Source: Pseudomonas kielensis (GTDB lineage Bacteria > Pseudomonadota > Gammaproteobacteria > Pseudomonadales > Pseudomonadaceae). From it: 64,000 bases of DNA. Where the stretch lies: NCBI RefSeq assembly GCF_014236655.1, contig NZ_JACMYG010000014.1:62001-126000 (forward strand), given 5' to 3'. Position 1 is the first letter of the stretch. Every line of letters begins with the position of its first letter. The notes under the pieces were generated by a model, which saw nothing but the letters and a program-made list of their open reading frames with translations, searched no databases and was not told the origin of the DNA. The translations under genes and the position numbers were made by a program. Shown in pieces: positions 19,291 to 28,404 of the stretch.

Positions 19291-19387
19291 GCCTGCGAAA
19301 TAAGGCCAGGCACTGATAACCTCTCGCAGCACCGGCCGGTGCAGTTCCAATCGTGTGTACAGGTCACCCTAGGCAGTGAGGAATAGC

Positions 19388-20200
19388 ATGAAGTCGCGCA
19401 TCTGGCGTGTAGCAGGTGTTGGTCTGGTGTGGGCAAGTGTCAGCGTGCCGACGCAGGCCGGGAACCAGGAGTATCCGCAAAACCCTTCCACCGCCGCTGA
19501 ACTGCCGATCCAAAGCCGTCCCGACAGCGTGCGCCAGACTCAGGAGCCACGACCTGGCTACTACCAGGACGTGCCACGGCGCCACGATAACCCGCACGGA
19601 TACCAGGGGCCGCGCCCAGGCTACGACCCGCATTGGCCTGGACGTCCCGACGGGCATGGCAATGGTTGGGGCCCTGGCCCGCAATACCGCCCGGGCGATG
19701 TGACCGAGCGTTTTCCCGAGCACAATGACCATGTGCCTTACCGGGGCGCGGACTATTTCTACTCCGCCGGCTACTGGTATCGCCCTCAGGGGCCGAGGTA
19801 TGTGGTGGTGCGGCCGCCCTATGGAATTGGAGTCAACTACCTGCCGGACTACGCGCGGCAGGTGTGGAGCGCTGGGGCGCTACTGTTCTTCGCCGCGGAC
19901 ACTTACTACCGCTACGACGCCAGTACCCAGCAGTATGTGGTGGTGCAGCCGCCGATGGCGGGGCCCGAGCCCCAGCCGCCCCCTGTGAGCAATGGCTACG
20001 ACGTGTTGGCCTATCCAGCCAACGGCCAGTCACCGCAGCAGGTCAATCAGGATGGGGAGGATTGTTCTCGCTGGGCTGTGCAGCAGACTGGGTTCGATCC
20101 ACGGACCATGACCTATCAGCCTGCGCCACAGGTGATTCAAGCCTACCGCCAGGCCCAGGGCAATTGCCTGGGCTCGCGGGGTTATCAGGTGAGTTACTGA
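19388..20200 (+). CDS. Secreted DUF6515-type proline/tyrosine-rich protein
   Basis: A 270-residue exported protein. After a signal peptide (MKSRIWRVAGVGLVWASVSV..., cleavage near TQA/GN) comes a ~100-residue low-complexity part rich in Pro, Gly, Arg, His and Tyr, then a folded region with repeated pairs such as YFYSAGYWYRPQG and YVVVRPPYGIGV that matches DUF6515. The C-terminal part holds NGYDVLAYPANGQSPQQVNQD and two cysteines. The ATG at 19388 has a GAGGAAT site. The function is unknown; an envelope location is likely. Its stop overlaps the end of the FieF-type gene by 7 bp, converging. Confidence 0.8.
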   Translation: MKSRIWRVAGVGLVWASVSVPTQAGNQEYPQNPSTAAELPIQSRPDSVRQTQEPRPGYYQDVPRRHDNPHGYQGPRPGYDPHWPGRPDGHGNGWGPGPQYRPGDVTERFPEHNDHVPYRGADYFYSAGYWYRPQGPRYVVVRPPYGIGVNYLPDYARQVWSAGALLFFAADTYYRYDASTQQYVVVQPPMAGPEPQPPPVSNGYDVLAYPANGQSPQQVNQDGEDCSRWAVQQTGFDPRTMTYQPAPQVIQAYRQAQGNCLGSRGYQVSY

Positions 20201-21090
20201 TGGCGAACGGGGTTGACCACTTCCTGCGGATCAGCGTGCACCAGCACTTCGGCTCGCGGGTAAGCGGCGTGAATGGCATCGGCCGCCTGGTCGCTGATGT
20301 CGTGGGCGACGGATAGGGTCAGCTCCCCCGGCAACTCCAGATGCAGTTGCACAAACCAGTGGCTGCCCGAGACCCGGGTGCGCAAGTCGTGGGCACCCAG
20401 CACGCCGGGAACGCCACAGGCCAGCTCGAGCATGTGCTGGCTGACCTCGGGCGGCAGCTCCTCGTCCATCAGCACGGTAAAGCTTTCCCGGGCGATCTGA
20501 ATCGCACTCCACAGAATGTAGGCCGCAATGGCCAGGCCGAACCAGGCGTCCAGTTGATGCCAGCCAAACCCGGCCAGCACCAGGGCAAGCAGGATGCTGC
20601 CATTGAGCAGCAGGTCGGAGCGGTAGTGCAGTGAATCGGCGCGCACCGCATTGGACCCGGTTTCGCGGATGACCCGGTGCTGCAGCATCAGCAATGCCGC
20701 CGTCATGCCGAGGGAAAACACAATCACCCCGATACTGATCCAGGGGGCACCGATCGGCTCAGGATGCTTGAGCCGGTCGAAGGCCTGGAAGGCGATCAGT
20801 AACGCACTGCCACCGATGAACAGCGCCTGGGCCATGCCCGCCAGGGACTCGGCCTTGCCATGCCCATAGCGGTGATCATCGTCCGCCGGGCGCAGGGCGT
20901 AGTGCACCGCCAACAGGTTGAGCAGCGAGGTCACGCCGTCGAGTGCCGAATCCGTCAAGCCGGCGAGCATGCTCACCGACCCGCTCAACCACCAGGCAAT
21001 GGCCTTGGCGACAATCAGGATACTGGCCACCGCCACCGACGCGCGGGTGGCCAGGCGTAACAGGCGAGCGTGTTCCGGGCTGCTGGTCAT
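20194..21090 (-). CDS. fieF: FieF-type cation diffusion facilitator
   Basis: A 298-residue CDF antiporter of the FieF/YiiP branch, exporting divalent cations (Fe2+, Zn2+, Cd2+) against protons. Six membrane helices precede a cytoplasmic C-terminal domain. The transport site is DxxxD in LTDSALDGV (Asp47, Asp51) with HxxxD in DSLHYRSDLLLN, the four-residue FieF pattern. PADDDHRYGHGKAESLA is the family's conserved loop. The symbol is by family; metal preference cannot be read from sequence. The start at 21090 lies 28 bp downstream of the lipoprotein gene on the same strand, so they may be co-transcribed. Confidence 0.87.
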   Translation of the reverse strand: MTSSPEHARLLRLATRASVAVASILIVAKAIAWWLSGSVSMLAGLTDSALDGVTSLLNLLAVHYALRPADDDHRYGHGKAESLAGMAQALFIGGSALLIAFQAFDRLKHPEPIGAPWISIGVIVFSLGMTAALLMLQHRVIRETGSNAVRADSLHYRSDLLLNGSILLALVLAGFGWHQLDAWFGLAIAAYILWSAIQIARESFTVLMDEELPPEVSQHMLELACGVPGVLGAHDLRTRVSGSHWFVQLHLELPGELTLSVAHDISDQAADAIHAAYPRAEVLVHADPQEVVNPVRHQ

Positions 21091-21118
21091 AGGGGCATCG
21101 TTCCTTCAGTGCGCGCCA

Positions 21119-21538
21119 TCAAGCGGCGGGTTGCAGCCCTAGCGATGCCAGTTGCTGGGCACTGCCCTTGTGCTGGATCAGGCGTGGGTCGTCCAGCGGG
21201 AAGCTGCGGCCCAGCTCGGTTTGCAGGATGGTCTGCAGCTTGGCGTTGTCGACCTGGCCGTCGGCGCCGATGGCCTGCTGGAGTTTTTCCGGGGCCACCT
21301 GGGCGGTCTTGCCTGGCTCGAAATAAATCGCCCCGGTGGTGAAGTCCACGGCAAATGCGATCAGTCCGGGGATCACATAAAACAGCAGGCCCACGGCATC
21401 GAGCACGGCAATCGCCGGGTCGATCTTGCCGTCGATCTGGCCACGGCGATCGGGGTAGAAAATCGACCCGCACGCGGTCAGTTGGGTCAGCAGGGTTGCT
21501 ACCAGCACACCGCCAATCAGACGAAACGGAACACGCAT
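21119..21538 (-). CDS. Lipoprotein of unknown function
   Basis: A 139-residue predicted lipoprotein: a short basic N-terminus (MRVPFRLIGG), a hydrophobic stretch and the lipobox LTAC (Cys at about residue 23). The mature part has a hydrophobic segment (AVGLLFYVIPGLIAFAVDF) and a C-terminal helical region. Database entries for similar proteins are sometimes mislabelled as polyribonucleotide nucleotidyltransferase; nothing in this sequence supports that. The ATG at 21536-21538 has AGGAGA 6 bp upstream. It is divergent from hrpB and lies 28 bp upstream of fieF. Confidence 0.83.
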   Translation of the reverse strand: MRVPFRLIGGVLVATLLTQLTACGSIFYPDRRGQIDGKIDPAIAVLDAVGLLFYVIPGLIAFAVDFTTGAIYFEPGKTAQVAPEKLQQAIGADGQVDNAKLQTILQTELGRSFPLDDPRLIQHKGSAQQLASLGLQPAA

Positions 21539-21647
21539 AAGAATTCTCCTGGGCAAACTTGAAACGAAACGTCGTCGCTGTGAATTAGGACCGTGACGAA
21601 CGCAAAGCAGTTCGCCGTTATACTCGCCGCTCTGTTTTGGAGCCAGC

Positions 21648-24182
21648 ATGATTTCTTTGCCGATTGATGAAGTTTTACCCGCGCTGCGTGAAGCCCTGGC
21701 GACACGCCATGAAGCCGTGCTCGAAGCACCGCCCGGCGCCGGTAAGACCACCCGGGTGCCGTTGGCGCTGCTCAATGAGCCGTGGCTGGCCGGGCAAACC
21801 ATCCTCATGCTGGAACCGCGCCGGCTGGCCGCGCGCGCAGCGGCCGAGCGCCTGGCCAGTGAGCTGGGGGAAAAAGTCGGGGAAACCGTCGGCTACCGGA
21901 TCCGCCTGGACAGCAAGGTCGGTCCCACCACCCGCATCGAAGTGGTCACCGAAGGCATCCTCACCCGGCGCTTGCAGGAAGACCCGGCGCTGGAAGGCGT
22001 GGGCCTGCTGATTTTCGACGAGTACCACGAGCGTAGTCTGGATGCCGACCTGGCGCTGGCCCTGAGCCTCAATGGCCGGGAGCTGTTTCGCGACGAGCAG
22101 CCACTGAAGATTCTGCTGATGTCGGCCACCCTTGAAGGCGAACGCCTGGCGGGCTTGCTGGGTGACGCGCCGATCCTGCGCAGCGAAGGCCGCATGTACC
22201 CGGTGGCGATGCGCTGGGGCCGGCCGTTCCAGCCGGGCGAATTCATCGAGCCACGGTTGGTGCAGACGGTGCTCGAAGCCTTGAATGACGAGACCGGCAG
22301 CCTGTTGGTGTTTCTGCCCGGGCAGGCGGAAATCCGGCGGGTGCACCAGCAATTGGCCGATGCCCTGGGCGAGCGTTCCACGGTGCTGTTGTGCCCGTTG
22401 CACGGCGAACTCGACCTGGCCGCGCAGCGGGCGGCCATCGATCCGGCGCCAGCGGGGCAACGCAAGGTGGTGCTGGCCACCAACATTGCCGAGACCAGCC
22501 TGACCATCGACGGCGTGCGGGTAGTGATCGATGCCGGGCTGGCGCGGGTGCCGCGTTTCGATCCTGGCAGCGGCATGACGCGCCTCGATACCCAGCGAAT
22601 CTCCCGCGCCAGCGCCACCCAGCGCGCCGGTCGGGCCGGACGTCTGGAGCCGGGGGTGTGTTATCGGCTGTGGTCCCAGGACCAGCATGAACAACTGGCC
22701 GCCTACGCCAGCGCCGAAATTCTCTCGGCGGACCTCGCCGGCCTGGCGTTGCAATTGGGGCGCTGGGGCGTGACCCCGGGGCAACTGGTGTGGCTCGATG
22801 TGCCGCCGGCGGCGGCATATGCCCAGGCCCAGGACCTGCTCGAACGCTTGGGGGCCCTGCAAGGCTCCTCGCCACAAGACTGGCAACTGACCCGCCATGG
22901 CCAGGCCATGGCCGAACTGCCGGCCCACCCCCGTATTGCCCATTTGTTGCTGCGCGGCCAGGCGCTGGGCCTGGCGAACATGGCCTGCGATGTCGCGGCG
23001 TTGCTCGGCGAACGGGATATTCTGCGCGGTGCCGGTGCCGACCTGCACAGTCGCCTGGTGCTGCTGTCCGGTGAGGAGCGTGCGGCCCGGGGCGCCCAGG
23101 GAGGTGTGCAGCGGGCTCGGCAACTGGCGCGGCAGTATCGCGGTTATCTGCGTGGCAAAGCCGAGCAACCGGTGCCGGACCCGCAACATCCGCGCTGGCT
23201 CGGCGCGTTGCTGGCCCTGGCCTACCCGGACCGCGTGGCCCAGCAGCGCCGCCCGGGCGGTGCGGAGTATCGCTTGGCCAACGGGCGCGCGGCGTTGTTT
23301 GCCGAAGCCGACAGCCTGATGAAGCAGGGCTGGCTGGTCATCGCCGACCTGGGCAGTCGCCAGGGGCAACGGGAAGAACGGATCTACCTGGCGGCGGAGT
23401 TTGACCCGGCACTGTTCGACTCGGTCTTGGCCGAGCAAGTGCGTTGCGTCGATCAACTGGATTGGGACGAGCGCGAAGGCGTGCTGCGGGCCGAGCGCCA
23501 GCGCAAGGTCGGTGAGCTGGTATTGAGTCGTGAGCCGTTGACCGGCCTGGATGAAGCGGCGCGCAGTCAGGCGCTGGTCAACCTGGTGCGGCGCAAGGGC
23601 CTGGAGCTGTTGCCCTGGACCCCGGAGCTGCGGCAATGGCAGGCCCGTGTGGCGCTCTTGCGCCAGCTCGACCTCGATCAGCAGGGCGACAGCGGTTGGC
23701 CGGATGTCAGCGACGGCGCGCTGCTCAAGGGCCTGGAACACTGGCTGATGCCTTATCTGGGGCGGGTTTCGCGGCTCAGCCACTTTGCCAACCTGGACCT
23801 GTCGAGCATTGTGCATAACTTGCTGCCCTGGCCGTTGCCCCAACGCCTGGATGAACAGGCGCCCCATCACCTGAGCGTGCCTTCGGGGTCGTCGATCCGC
23901 CTGGACTACAGCGAACAGCCACCGATTCTCGCGGTGCGCCTGCAGGAATTGTTTGGCCTGGCCGAGACCCCGCGCATTGCCGGTGGCCGGCAGGTGGTCA
24001 AGCTGCACCTGCTGTCACCGGCCCGCCGCCCGGTGCAAGTGACCCAGGACCTGGCGAACTTCTGGCGCAGTACCTACGCCGAAGTGAAGAAGGACTTGAA
24101 GGGGCGATACCCCAAGCACTACTGGCCCGATGACCCCCTGGTGGCAGAGGCCACGGCACGGGCCAAGCCGCGCAAGTCCTGA
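21648..24182 (+). CDS. hrpB: ATP-dependent RNA helicase HrpB
   Basis: An 844-residue DEAH/RHA-type helicase, close to the family's usual length. Motifs in order: I APPGAGKTTRVP (near residue 29), II DEYHERSLDADL, III SATLEG, V TNIAETSLTIDGV and VI QRAGRAGR, followed by HA2 and the HrpB-specific C-terminal domain ending in DLKGRYPKHYWPDDP. It is found widely in proteobacteria; mutants in Xanthomonas and Borrelia have RNA- or virulence-related phenotypes, but no E. coli phenotype defines its substrate. The ATG is at 21648, 109 bp from the divergent lipoprotein start. Confidence 0.96.
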   Translation: MISLPIDEVLPALREALATRHEAVLEAPPGAGKTTRVPLALLNEPWLAGQTILMLEPRRLAARAAAERLASELGEKVGETVGYRIRLDSKVGPTTRIEVVTEGILTRRLQEDPALEGVGLLIFDEYHERSLDADLALALSLNGRELFRDEQPLKILLMSATLEGERLAGLLGDAPILRSEGRMYPVAMRWGRPFQPGEFIEPRLVQTVLEALNDETGSLLVFLPGQAEIRRVHQQLADALGERSTVLLCPLHGELDLAAQRAAIDPAPAGQRKVVLATNIAETSLTIDGVRVVIDAGLARVPRFDPGSGMTRLDTQRISRASATQRAGRAGRLEPGVCYRLWSQDQHEQLAAYASAEILSADLAGLALQLGRWGVTPGQLVWLDVPPAAAYAQAQDLLERLGALQGSSPQDWQLTRHGQAMAELPAHPRIAHLLLRGQALGLANMACDVAALLGERDILRGAGADLHSRLVLLSGEERAARGAQGGVQRARQLARQYRGYLRGKAEQPVPDPQHPRWLGALLALAYPDRVAQQRRPGGAEYRLANGRAALFAEADSLMKQGWLVIADLGSRQGQREERIYLAAEFDPALFDSVLAEQVRCVDQLDWDEREGVLRAERQRKVGELVLSREPLTGLDEAARSQALVNLVRRKGLELLPWTPELRQWQARVALLRQLDLDQQGDSGWPDVSDGALLKGLEHWLMPYLGRVSRLSHFANLDLSSIVHNLLPWPLPQRLDEQAPHHLSVPSGSSIRLDYSEQPPILAVRLQELFGLAETPRIAGGRQVVKLHLLSPARRPVQVTQDLANFWRSTYAEVKKDLKGRYPKHYWPDDPLVAEATARAKPRKS

Positions 24183-24264
24183 AGGTTGGGTGGGAGCGGG
24201 CGGGTTGGCGCTCCGCTTGCCCTCGGTGGTCTCGGTATCTACACAACAGTGGTGCGACGTTGCA

Positions 24265-24330
24265 CCTCTGGGCCGACCGGGATGTTGGATATGTACTCGG
24301 CCAAATCCAACACCCCGGTCAGCCAAGAGG
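24265..24330. repeat. Long imperfect inverted repeat (26-nt arms)
   Basis: The left arm 24265-24290 (begins CCTCTGGGCCGACC) and the right arm 24305-24330 (ends GGTCAGCCAAGAGG) are reverse complements with three mismatches, around a 14-nt loop. The structure lies in the 168-bp spacer between the convergent hrpB and endonuclease-fold genes. It does not share the REP core seen elsewhere in this window and has no T-tract. It may belong to another repeat family or be a miniature element. Confidence 0.75.
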
Positions 24331-24350
24331 CCGCTACAAAAAGCCCAGGG

Positions 24351-25430
24351 TTACGGCGCTGCCGGTAACAGGAACCGTGCAATCACCGGCAAGTGATCGG
24401 AGATGCGCAGCGTATCGTCCTGCCGGACCTCGCCTTCTACCCGCTTGATCCGTGGGCTGTAGAACAGGTAGTCGACCGTTCGGTCCGGGCCGTTGAGTCC
24501 GGGGTCGTTGGGGTAGTGGGTCAGCCAGCGGGCGCGGTCGATGCCGCTGGCTTCGTTGTTGGTCGGGATCATCGGGTACTTGTCCCACAACGCGTGCAGG
24601 GGGCTGTCGGCGGTGTAGGGCGTGCGCTGTTCAGGGGGCAGGCGCTGGAACTGGCCCAGGGGCAGCAGGTTGAAGTCACCCCCGATCAGCCACGGGGTGC
24701 CGCGCGCTTCGAATTTGTCCACCACCTTGGCGATGGCCGCGACCTTGTTCTGCTGGCTGTCGTCCGGCTGGCGTACCCAGTCCAGGTGAGTATTGAGCAG
24801 CGCCACCTGGCCGCCGTCTCTGAGGGGCAGGTAGCTCACCAGCAAGGCGTTTTTCGGTTGGAACTGGCGACTGATGAAGTTCAGCGGCGGCTCGGGCAAT
24901 TGCTGGCGTTCGGCGTGTTCGATCTGGTAGCGGCTCAAGGTGGCCAGTTGCCGGCCAACACTGCCGAAAATATGCAGGTCCGGCACGAAGTCAGCTTTCC
25001 AGTCGAACGCCCAGGTACTGCAGGGATAGAGATCCGCCAGACGTTCGCGCAGCAGTTTGAGCTGGTCCTGATAGTCGCTGGCCTTGGCGCCGTCATCCAG
25101 CTCCTGCAACAGCACGACATCCGGCTGTTCATCGCGGATCACCCGCGCCACTTCATCCAGGCTGAAGGCCATGTCTTCCGGGGTCGGGGATTCGTCGCTG
25201 CCCTGGGCCAGGTCGTTCCAGAACACATAACGCTTGCCCGCCAGGTACTGCACGTTCCAGGTCATGACCTTCAGCGCCTGGCCAGGCACCAGCGACGGGG
25301 CGGGGCCGCTGCACTGCACGGTCAGGGATTCCTTGGCCTCGGGGCGCCAGGTCAGGCTGTAGGTCGAGGCCAGCAACAGGCCGGCAAGGATCAGCAGGCC
25401 CAACAGGGTGTAGCGCAGTAGGCGGGTCAT
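24351..25430 (-). CDS. Membrane-anchored endonuclease/exonuclease/phosphatase-fold protein
   Basis: A 359-residue protein with an N-terminal membrane anchor (RYTLLGLLILAGLLLAS, about 5-22) and an EEP domain. All EEP motifs are present: MTWNVQYLAG, VLLQELDDGA (metal-binding Glu), LLNTHLDWVRQ, IGGDFNLLPLG, VDYLFYSP and ISDHLPVIARF (catalytic His). EEP enzymes cleave phosphodiesters in DNA, RNA, lipids or signalling molecules; the substrate here cannot be told. The anchor would place the domain outside the cytoplasm. It stands alone on the minus strand, converging on hrpB. Confidence 0.85.
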   Translation of the reverse strand: MTRLLRYTLLGLLILAGLLLASTYSLTWRPEAKESLTVQCSGPAPSLVPGQALKVMTWNVQYLAGKRYVFWNDLAQGSDESPTPEDMAFSLDEVARVIRDEQPDVVLLQELDDGAKASDYQDQLKLLRERLADLYPCSTWAFDWKADFVPDLHIFGSVGRQLATLSRYQIEHAERQQLPEPPLNFISRQFQPKNALLVSYLPLRDGGQVALLNTHLDWVRQPDDSQQNKVAAIAKVVDKFEARGTPWLIGGDFNLLPLGQFQRLPPEQRTPYTADSPLHALWDKYPMIPTNNEASGIDRARWLTHYPNDPGLNGPDRTVDYLFYSPRIKRVEGEVRQDDTLRISDHLPVIARFLLPAAP

Positions 25431-25504
25431 GGGCTCGGCTTATGGCGTTACAAAGTTGGTCCCGAGCATAACCGAGAGCAGGGGCCAGCCCAAGGGGGCT
25501 GCCG

Positions 25505-26179
25505 TCAGGCGTTGCCCTGGGTTTTGTCAGGCGCTTCGCTGATCAGCATGAACAGGCGAAACAGCACCACGCTGGTGAACAGTTGCAGAAAGCTGTGAGC
25601 GCTTTCGATAAGCACCGACAGCACCGGGTTCTGGGGTGACGGATAGAGCGAGAAAGTCACGCCCTTGAGCAGCCACAGTGGCCCCATCACACAGAGAATG
25701 CACACCAGGATGCGCAGGAAATTACCCCGGGCCAGGCGCATGCTTTCGCGGATCGCGGCCAGTGGCGCCAGATTGCGCAGCACCAGCAGGTACTCGGCGA
25801 ACGCCAGCATCACCATCAGCCAGATGCCCGGCAGGAAGTACAGCGACAAGCCCACCAGAATCATCAGCGTGTTGACGGCCGTCAGCAAGGCGAAGCGCGG
25901 CCACAGGCTGGCCGAGGCTGCCAGCAGGTCACGGGTGCGCGGCGACTCGCCCCGGCTGCGGGCATCGAGAAACAGGATCAGCGCGGCGGTGTACAGCGGA
26001 TAGACCAGCAACCCGACAATCACGCTGTAGCCGGGAAACGCCTCGGGTCCCTGGGTGTGATCGACCAGTTGTTGCAGCAGGGCCTCGATCACCACCAGCG
26101 GCAGGCACAGCGCAACGATGCCGCTCAGGTTGCGCTTGAAGAAATACAAGGAGTCGCGGAGTACGTCTAACGGATTCAT
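25505..26179 (-). CDS. YciC-family (UPF0259) membrane protein
   Basis: A 224-residue inner-membrane protein with about six hydrophobic helices and the UPF0259/YciC start MNPLDVLRDSLYFFKRNLSG. The segment LRNLAPLAAIRESMRLARGN between helices is a family hallmark. The function is unknown; YciC relatives have been linked to envelope integrity. The 74-bp gap to the endonuclease-fold gene downstream leaves co-transcription open. It is divergent from the DUF2076 gene. Confidence 0.82.
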   Translation of the reverse strand: MNPLDVLRDSLYFFKRNLSGIVALCLPLVVIEALLQQLVDHTQGPEAFPGYSVIVGLLVYPLYTAALILFLDARSRGESPRTRDLLAASASLWPRFALLTAVNTLMILVGLSLYFLPGIWLMVMLAFAEYLLVLRNLAPLAAIRESMRLARGNFLRILVCILCVMGPLWLLKGVTFSLYPSPQNPVLSVLIESAHSFLQLFTSVVLFRLFMLISEAPDKTQGNA

Positions 26180-26357
26180 CGGTCGCTTTCGCAGGTTGCA
26201 GAGTATGGCGACACTGTAACCGATGGGGGGCGTACCTGAACAAAGGTAAACGTTAGGTAAAGCGCATTGAAACAGTTGGCATCGGCCCCATTACTGCCGG
26301 GCACCTTATCCAGACGGGATAAGGGCACAGATTTCTCCGGCAATCTATGAGGTCGCC

Positions 26358-27122
26358 ATGAACAACCAAGAGCAAACCCTGATCGATGACCTGTTTGCAC
26401 GACTGCAACAGGCACAAACCCAGGCCGAACCGCGCGACGCCCTGGCGCAGGCGCGGATCAACGAGCACCTGGGCCGCCAGCCCGACGCCGGTTATTTCAT
26501 GACCCAGGCGATCCTGGTGCAAGAAGCGGCGCTCAAGCGCCTCGACGAGCAAAACCGGGCGCTCGCGCAACAGGTCGAGCAATTGCAGAACCAGTTGTTG
26601 CAGGCCCGGGCGCAGACCCCGGCCGCGGCGCCAAGCGGCGGTGGCGGGTTCCTGTCCAGCCTGTTTGGCGGGCCCCGTGATCCACTGCCTGGCGCCTCCC
26701 GGGCTCCGTCGGCGTCCGGCGGCAATGGCTGGCGTGAGCCCGGACGCTCGGCACCCACTGCGCAGCTCGGCGCGCAAAACTTCAGCGCGCCGGCCCAGAA
26801 CGCCGCCGCCCCGGTGCAACAGGCGCCAGCGGCTGGCGGCAGCTTCCTCGGTGGCGCCCTGAAGACCGCTGCCGGGGTGGCGGGCGGGGTGATGCTGGCG
26901 CAGGGCATCAGCAGTCTGTTCCACAGCAACCAGGCACCACAGGAAGTCGTCGAAGTGATCAAGGAAGAACCCGCGCCGGTCAATGACAGCGGTACCGGTT
27001 GGGGTGACGAACCGCGCATGGCCGGTAACGACAGCTACGGCAACGACCAGGGCGGGTTTGCCGACGCCGACTACAGCGATGACGGCTCGTCGTTGTTCGG
27101 CGACGACGACAGCTTCGTCTGA
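26358..27122 (+). CDS. DUF2076 family protein
   Basis: A 254-residue DUF2076 protein. The N-terminal ~80 residues are helical with a probable coiled coil (LKRLDEQNRALAQQVEQLQ). The middle is low complexity (Ala, Gly, Pro, Ser), including SGGGGFLSSLFGGPRDP. A glycine-rich hydrophobic segment (LKTAAGVAGGVMLAQGISSL) precedes an acidic, Asp/Ser-rich tail. Relatives are annotated as periplasmic ligand-binding sensors, but there is no signal peptide here, so I would not use that name. The ATG at 26358 follows ATGAGGTCGCC. The next gene starts ~140 bp downstream. Confidence 0.8.
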   Translation: MNNQEQTLIDDLFARLQQAQTQAEPRDALAQARINEHLGRQPDAGYFMTQAILVQEAALKRLDEQNRALAQQVEQLQNQLLQARAQTPAAAPSGGGGFLSSLFGGPRDPLPGASRAPSASGGNGWREPGRSAPTAQLGAQNFSAPAQNAAAPVQQAPAAGGSFLGGALKTAAGVAGGVMLAQGISSLFHSNQAPQEVVEVIKEEPAPVNDSGTGWGDEPRMAGNDSYGNDQGGFADADYSDDGSSLFGDDDSFV

Positions 27123-27260
27123 TCCGCCATTCGTCCGGGGCATTGTGCTGCCCCGGACTGATGATTCGCCCAACCTTCCTTGCGGCTGGCATACTGGGCG
27201 ACTTTTCGGGCCCTGGGTCCGAACAATCGCCAGCGCCTGTGCGCGCAAAGAGGATGTGCG

Positions 27261-27740
27261 GTGAAGAAGATCGCAGTGTTCGCCGATGTCCAGAACCTCT
27301 ATTACACCGTGCGCCAGGCCTACGGCTGTCATTTCAACTATGCCGCCTTGTGGGCTGACATCAGCCAGCACGGGCAGATCGTCGAGGCCTATGCCTACGC
27401 CATCGATCGCGGCGACAGCAAGCAGCAGCAGTTCCAGCAGATCCTGCGCAACCTCGGTTTCACCGTGAAGCTCAAGCCCTACATCCAGCGCAGCGACGGC
27501 TCGGCCAAGGGCGACTGGGACGTGGGCATCACCCTGGATATCATGGACGCCGCCGATCACGTCGACGAAGTGGTGCTGGCTTCCGGTGACGGCGATTTCG
27601 ACATGCTGCTCGAGCGCATCATCAACAAGCACGGGGTGGCCGCCGTGGCCTACGGTGTGCCGGGTCTCACCGCCAATTCGCTGATTCGCGCGGCCACACG
27701 CTACGTGCCGATCGAAGGCGCGTTGCTGCTCAAAAACTGA
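27261..27740 (+). CDS. NYN-domain (LabA-like) nuclease-fold protein
   Basis: A 159-residue NYN/PIN-like protein. The metal-binding acidic residues of the fold are visible: VFADVQNLYYT near the N-terminus, GDWDVGITLDIMDAADHVD in the middle and LASGDGDFDMLLERI after it. NYN domains are predicted or shown to be metal-dependent RNases. I start it at the GTG at 27261, which has an AAAGAGGAT site and begins exactly at the conserved strand KKIAVFADVQ; longer in-frame extensions upstream look non-coding. The DnaQ-fold exonuclease gene follows after 22 bp, so the two nucleases are probably co-expressed. Confidence 0.87.
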   Translation: MKKIAVFADVQNLYYTVRQAYGCHFNYAALWADISQHGQIVEAYAYAIDRGDSKQQQFQQILRNLGFTVKLKPYIQRSDGSAKGDWDVGITLDIMDAADHVDEVVLASGDGDFDMLLERIINKHGVAAVAYGVPGLTANSLIRAATRYVPIEGALLLKN

Positions 27741-27762
27741 TTATTGAACGCAAGGAACAGGT

Positions 27763-28374
27763 TTGGAACGCATAGCCGTCATCGACTTTGAAACCACCGG
27801 AATCTCCCCCAGCAGCAGCTGCCGGGCCACGGAAATCGCCGTGGTGATTCTAGAACAGGGGCGCATCGTCGAGCGTTACCAGAGCCTGATGAATGCCGGC
27901 GTGCGCGTGCCGGCGTTTATCGAACAACTGACCGGCATCAGCAACGCCATGCTGCGCACCGCGCCCAGTGCCCAGCAGGTGATGAACGAGGTCAACGAGT
28001 TTGTCGGGACCACGCCATTGCTGGCGCACAACGCAGCCTTCGACCAGAAGTTCTGGGACTTCGAGCTGGGGCAGATCAAGCGCACACGCTTGCAGCACTT
28101 TGCCTGCTCGCTGTTGCTGGCCCGGCGCCTGATGCCGGCGGCGCCCAACCACAAGCTGGGTACCCTCACCCGATTCGCCGGGTTGCCCCACACCGGCCAG
28201 GCTCACCGGGCCATGGCCGACGCCGAGATGGCGGCCAACCTGACCGCGCACCTGGCGCAGGAGCTGCGGCACACGCACGGCGTGCGCGAGCTGTCCCATG
28301 ATCTGCTGCGCAGCCTGCAGAAAGTCCCGGCGGCCAAGATCAACGAACATCTCAAGCGCCATCGCGGGTTCTGA
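27763..28374 (+). CDS. DnaQ-fold 3'-5' exonuclease
   Basis: A 203-residue DEDDh exonuclease. Motif ExoI is VIDFETTGIS (catalytic Asp and Glu), ExoII is LLAHNAAFDQKFWD and ExoIII is GQAHRAMADAEMAANL with the His of the DEDDh class. The start is a TTG at 27763 with AAGGAAC upstream. It is shorter than DnaQ and without a clamp-binding tail that I can identify; relatives are annotated as PolC-type or RNase T-like exonucleases. It lies 22 bp downstream of the NYN gene and converges on the AsnC-family gene 30 bp away. Confidence 0.88.
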   Translation: MERIAVIDFETTGISPSSSCRATEIAVVILEQGRIVERYQSLMNAGVRVPAFIEQLTGISNAMLRTAPSAQQVMNEVNEFVGTTPLLAHNAAFDQKFWDFELGQIKRTRLQHFACSLLLARRLMPAAPNHKLGTLTRFAGLPHTGQAHRAMADAEMAANLTAHLAQELRHTHGVRELSHDLLRSLQKVPAAKINEHLKRHRGF

Positions 28375-28404
28375 CTTTCCAGGCCGCCCGAGCAGCCCGG
28401 GACC

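Larger units (their letters stand above)
18973..19387. other. Gene-less region between lrp and the DUF6515 gene
   Basis: A 415-bp stretch without a convincing protein gene. The first ~110 bp are AT-rich and probably contain the lrp promoter. The rest is GC-rich, with short hairpins and a strong plus-strand terminator at 19262-19289, described separately. The open frame running through it (to 19216) is mainly antisense to lrp and has no coding look. Confidence 0.7.
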
